From Candidatus Accumulibacter contiguus (GTDB taxonomy: Bacteria > Pseudomonadota > Gammaproteobacteria > Burkholderiales > Rhodocyclaceae): 39,870 nt of DNA. A model generated the notes under the pieces. That model was not told where the DNA came from and searched no databases. It worked only from the letters and a program-made list of their open reading frames with translations. A program made the translations under genes and the position numbers. The stretch's first letter is position 1. The number at the start of each line of letters is the position of its first letter. The stretch covers positions 1 through 39,870 of the forward strand of contig NZ_SPMX01000088.1 of the NCBI RefSeq assembly GCF_012940005.1. The letters are read 5' to 3'. Shown in pieces: positions 39,082 to 39,870 of the stretch.

Positions 39082-39094
39082 GGCTGGTTCCTGT

Positions 39095-39870
39095 TCAGAA
39101 GCGTTCGAAGTCACGTTCTGCGCTGGCCAGCGCGCTGCTCCGTCCCGATCCCTTGGTACGCGGCGCGGCGGCTGCCGGTCGGCGAGCGGCGGGGTTTCTC
39201 TTCGTCGGTGCGGCACTGTGAGCGCGGTTGGCAAGCTCGAAGAAGGTCATCAGTTCCTGCAGTTGCTCGGCCTGGCTGCCCATTTCCTCGGCGGTGGCGG
39301 CGAGTTCCTCGGACGCCGAGGCATTCTGCTGCGTCGCCTGGTTGAGCTGCCCCATCGCGCCGTTGATCTGGCCGACCCCGGAATTCTGCTCCTGCGAAGC
39401 GGCCGTGATTTCCTGGACGAGGTCGGAGGTCTTCTTGATCGAGGGCACCATTTCGGTGAGCAGCACGCCCGCGCGTTCGGCGAGTTTCACCGAGTCCTTG
39501 GCGACATTGCCGATTTCCTGCGCGGCGACCTGGCTGCGTTCGGCGAGCTTCCTCACTTCGGCGGCGACGACCGCGAAACCCTTGCCGTGTTCGCCGGCGC
39601 GGGCGGCTTCGATGGCCGCGTTCAAGGCCAGCAGATTGGTCTGGTAGGCGATGTCGTCGATGATGCCGATTTTTTCGGCAATGCTCTTCATCGCCTCGAC
39701 CGTCTTGGCGACGGCGTTGCCGCCTTCCACCGCCTGCCGGGCAGCGCTTGAGGCCATGCCGTCGGTGACCTTGGCGTTCTCGGTGTTCTGCAGGATCGAG
39801 GCGCTCATCTGCTCCATGCTCGAGGTCGTCTCTTCGACCGAAGCGGCCTGCTCGGACGACGACTGCGACG
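39095..39870 (-). CDS. Methyl-accepting chemotaxis protein, C-terminal part only
   Basis: C-terminal about 258 residues of a chemoreceptor whose N-terminus lies beyond the right edge; the frame is open to the end. It has the signalling hairpin with the tip [20 protein letters not shown] and the second-subfamily signature ([27 protein letters not shown]), a basic Ala/Arg-rich linker and the tail DFERF, a CheR/CheB tether-like pentapeptide. 39239-39869 is almost identical to 35964-36594 in the poly-HAMP mcp. It is followed by cheW, as in the other mcp-cheW modules. The sensor domain is unknown. Confidence 0.95.
   Translation of the reverse strand, partial: SQSSSEQAASVEETTSSMEQMSASILQNTENAKVTDGMASSAARQAVEGGNAVAKTVEAMKSIAEKIGIIDDIAYQTNLLALNAAIEAARAGEHGKGFAVVAAEVRKLAERSQVAAQEIGNVAKDSVKLAERAGVLLTEMVPSIKKTSDLVQEITAASQEQNSGVGQINGAMGQLNQATQQNASASEELAATAEEMGSQAEQLQELMTFFELANRAHSAAPTKRNPAARRPAAAAPRTKGSGRSSALASAERDFERF

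Overview
The window is a GC-rich (by eye about 60-65% G+C) stretch of a Gram-negative, probably betaproteobacterial genome; a Rhodocyclales / Candidatus Accumulibacter-like host is my inference from gene style, not proven. Almost every gene encodes signal transduction: chemotaxis, multistep phosphorelay and cyclic-di-GMP turnover. No tRNA, rRNA, CRISPR array, transposase or phage gene was seen.

Layout. (1) 1-12,048, minus strand: a chemotaxis operon read from cheY (12,048) leftwards: cheY, a membrane MCP-like protein with a CheZ-like phosphatase motif, a STAS protein, cheA, then repeated mcp-cheW modules (mcp, cheW, mcp, cheW relic, mcp, cheW pseudogene), a frameshifted periplasmic single-Cache protein, and a good rho-independent terminator near 969-1000. 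A further mcp runs off the left edge. (2) 12,323-15,852, plus strand: a periplasmic solute-binding protein overlapping a Cache-PAS-GGDEF-EAL protein by ATGA. (3) 15,797-16,630, minus: an HDOD protein, converging on and overlapping the previous gene. (4) 16,766-33,483, minus: a tightly overlapping operon of hemerythrin, four large hybrid histidine kinases, cheR, a 57-aa putative secreted peptide, an HD-GYP response regulator and cheB. (5) 33,651-39,870, minus: an mcp (right edge), cheW, a frameshifted poly-HAMP-like mcp and a PAS-GGDEF-EAL protein.

How it may work. MCPs bind CheW/CheA and control CheY; the CheZ-like motif next to cheY could supply the missing phosphatase. CheR and CheB lie in the kinase operon but could serve the MCPs, most of which end in a CheR/CheB tether-like pentapeptide (xFxxF). 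The kinases carry receiver and HPt modules and may feed the HD-GYP regulator. One has a periplasmic CxxCH haem motif and follows a hemerythrin gene, suggesting redox or oxygen input.

The most interesting points are a tandem 24-residue MshEN-like (c-di-GMP-binding) motif in the CheA linker, the MCP/CheZ-like hybrid, the opposite degeneracy of the two GGDEF-EAL proteins, and strong signs of mcp-cheW duplication, decay and gene conversion. Three homopolymer tracts (two at frameshifts, one C10 in cheA) may be phase-variable or sequencing errors.
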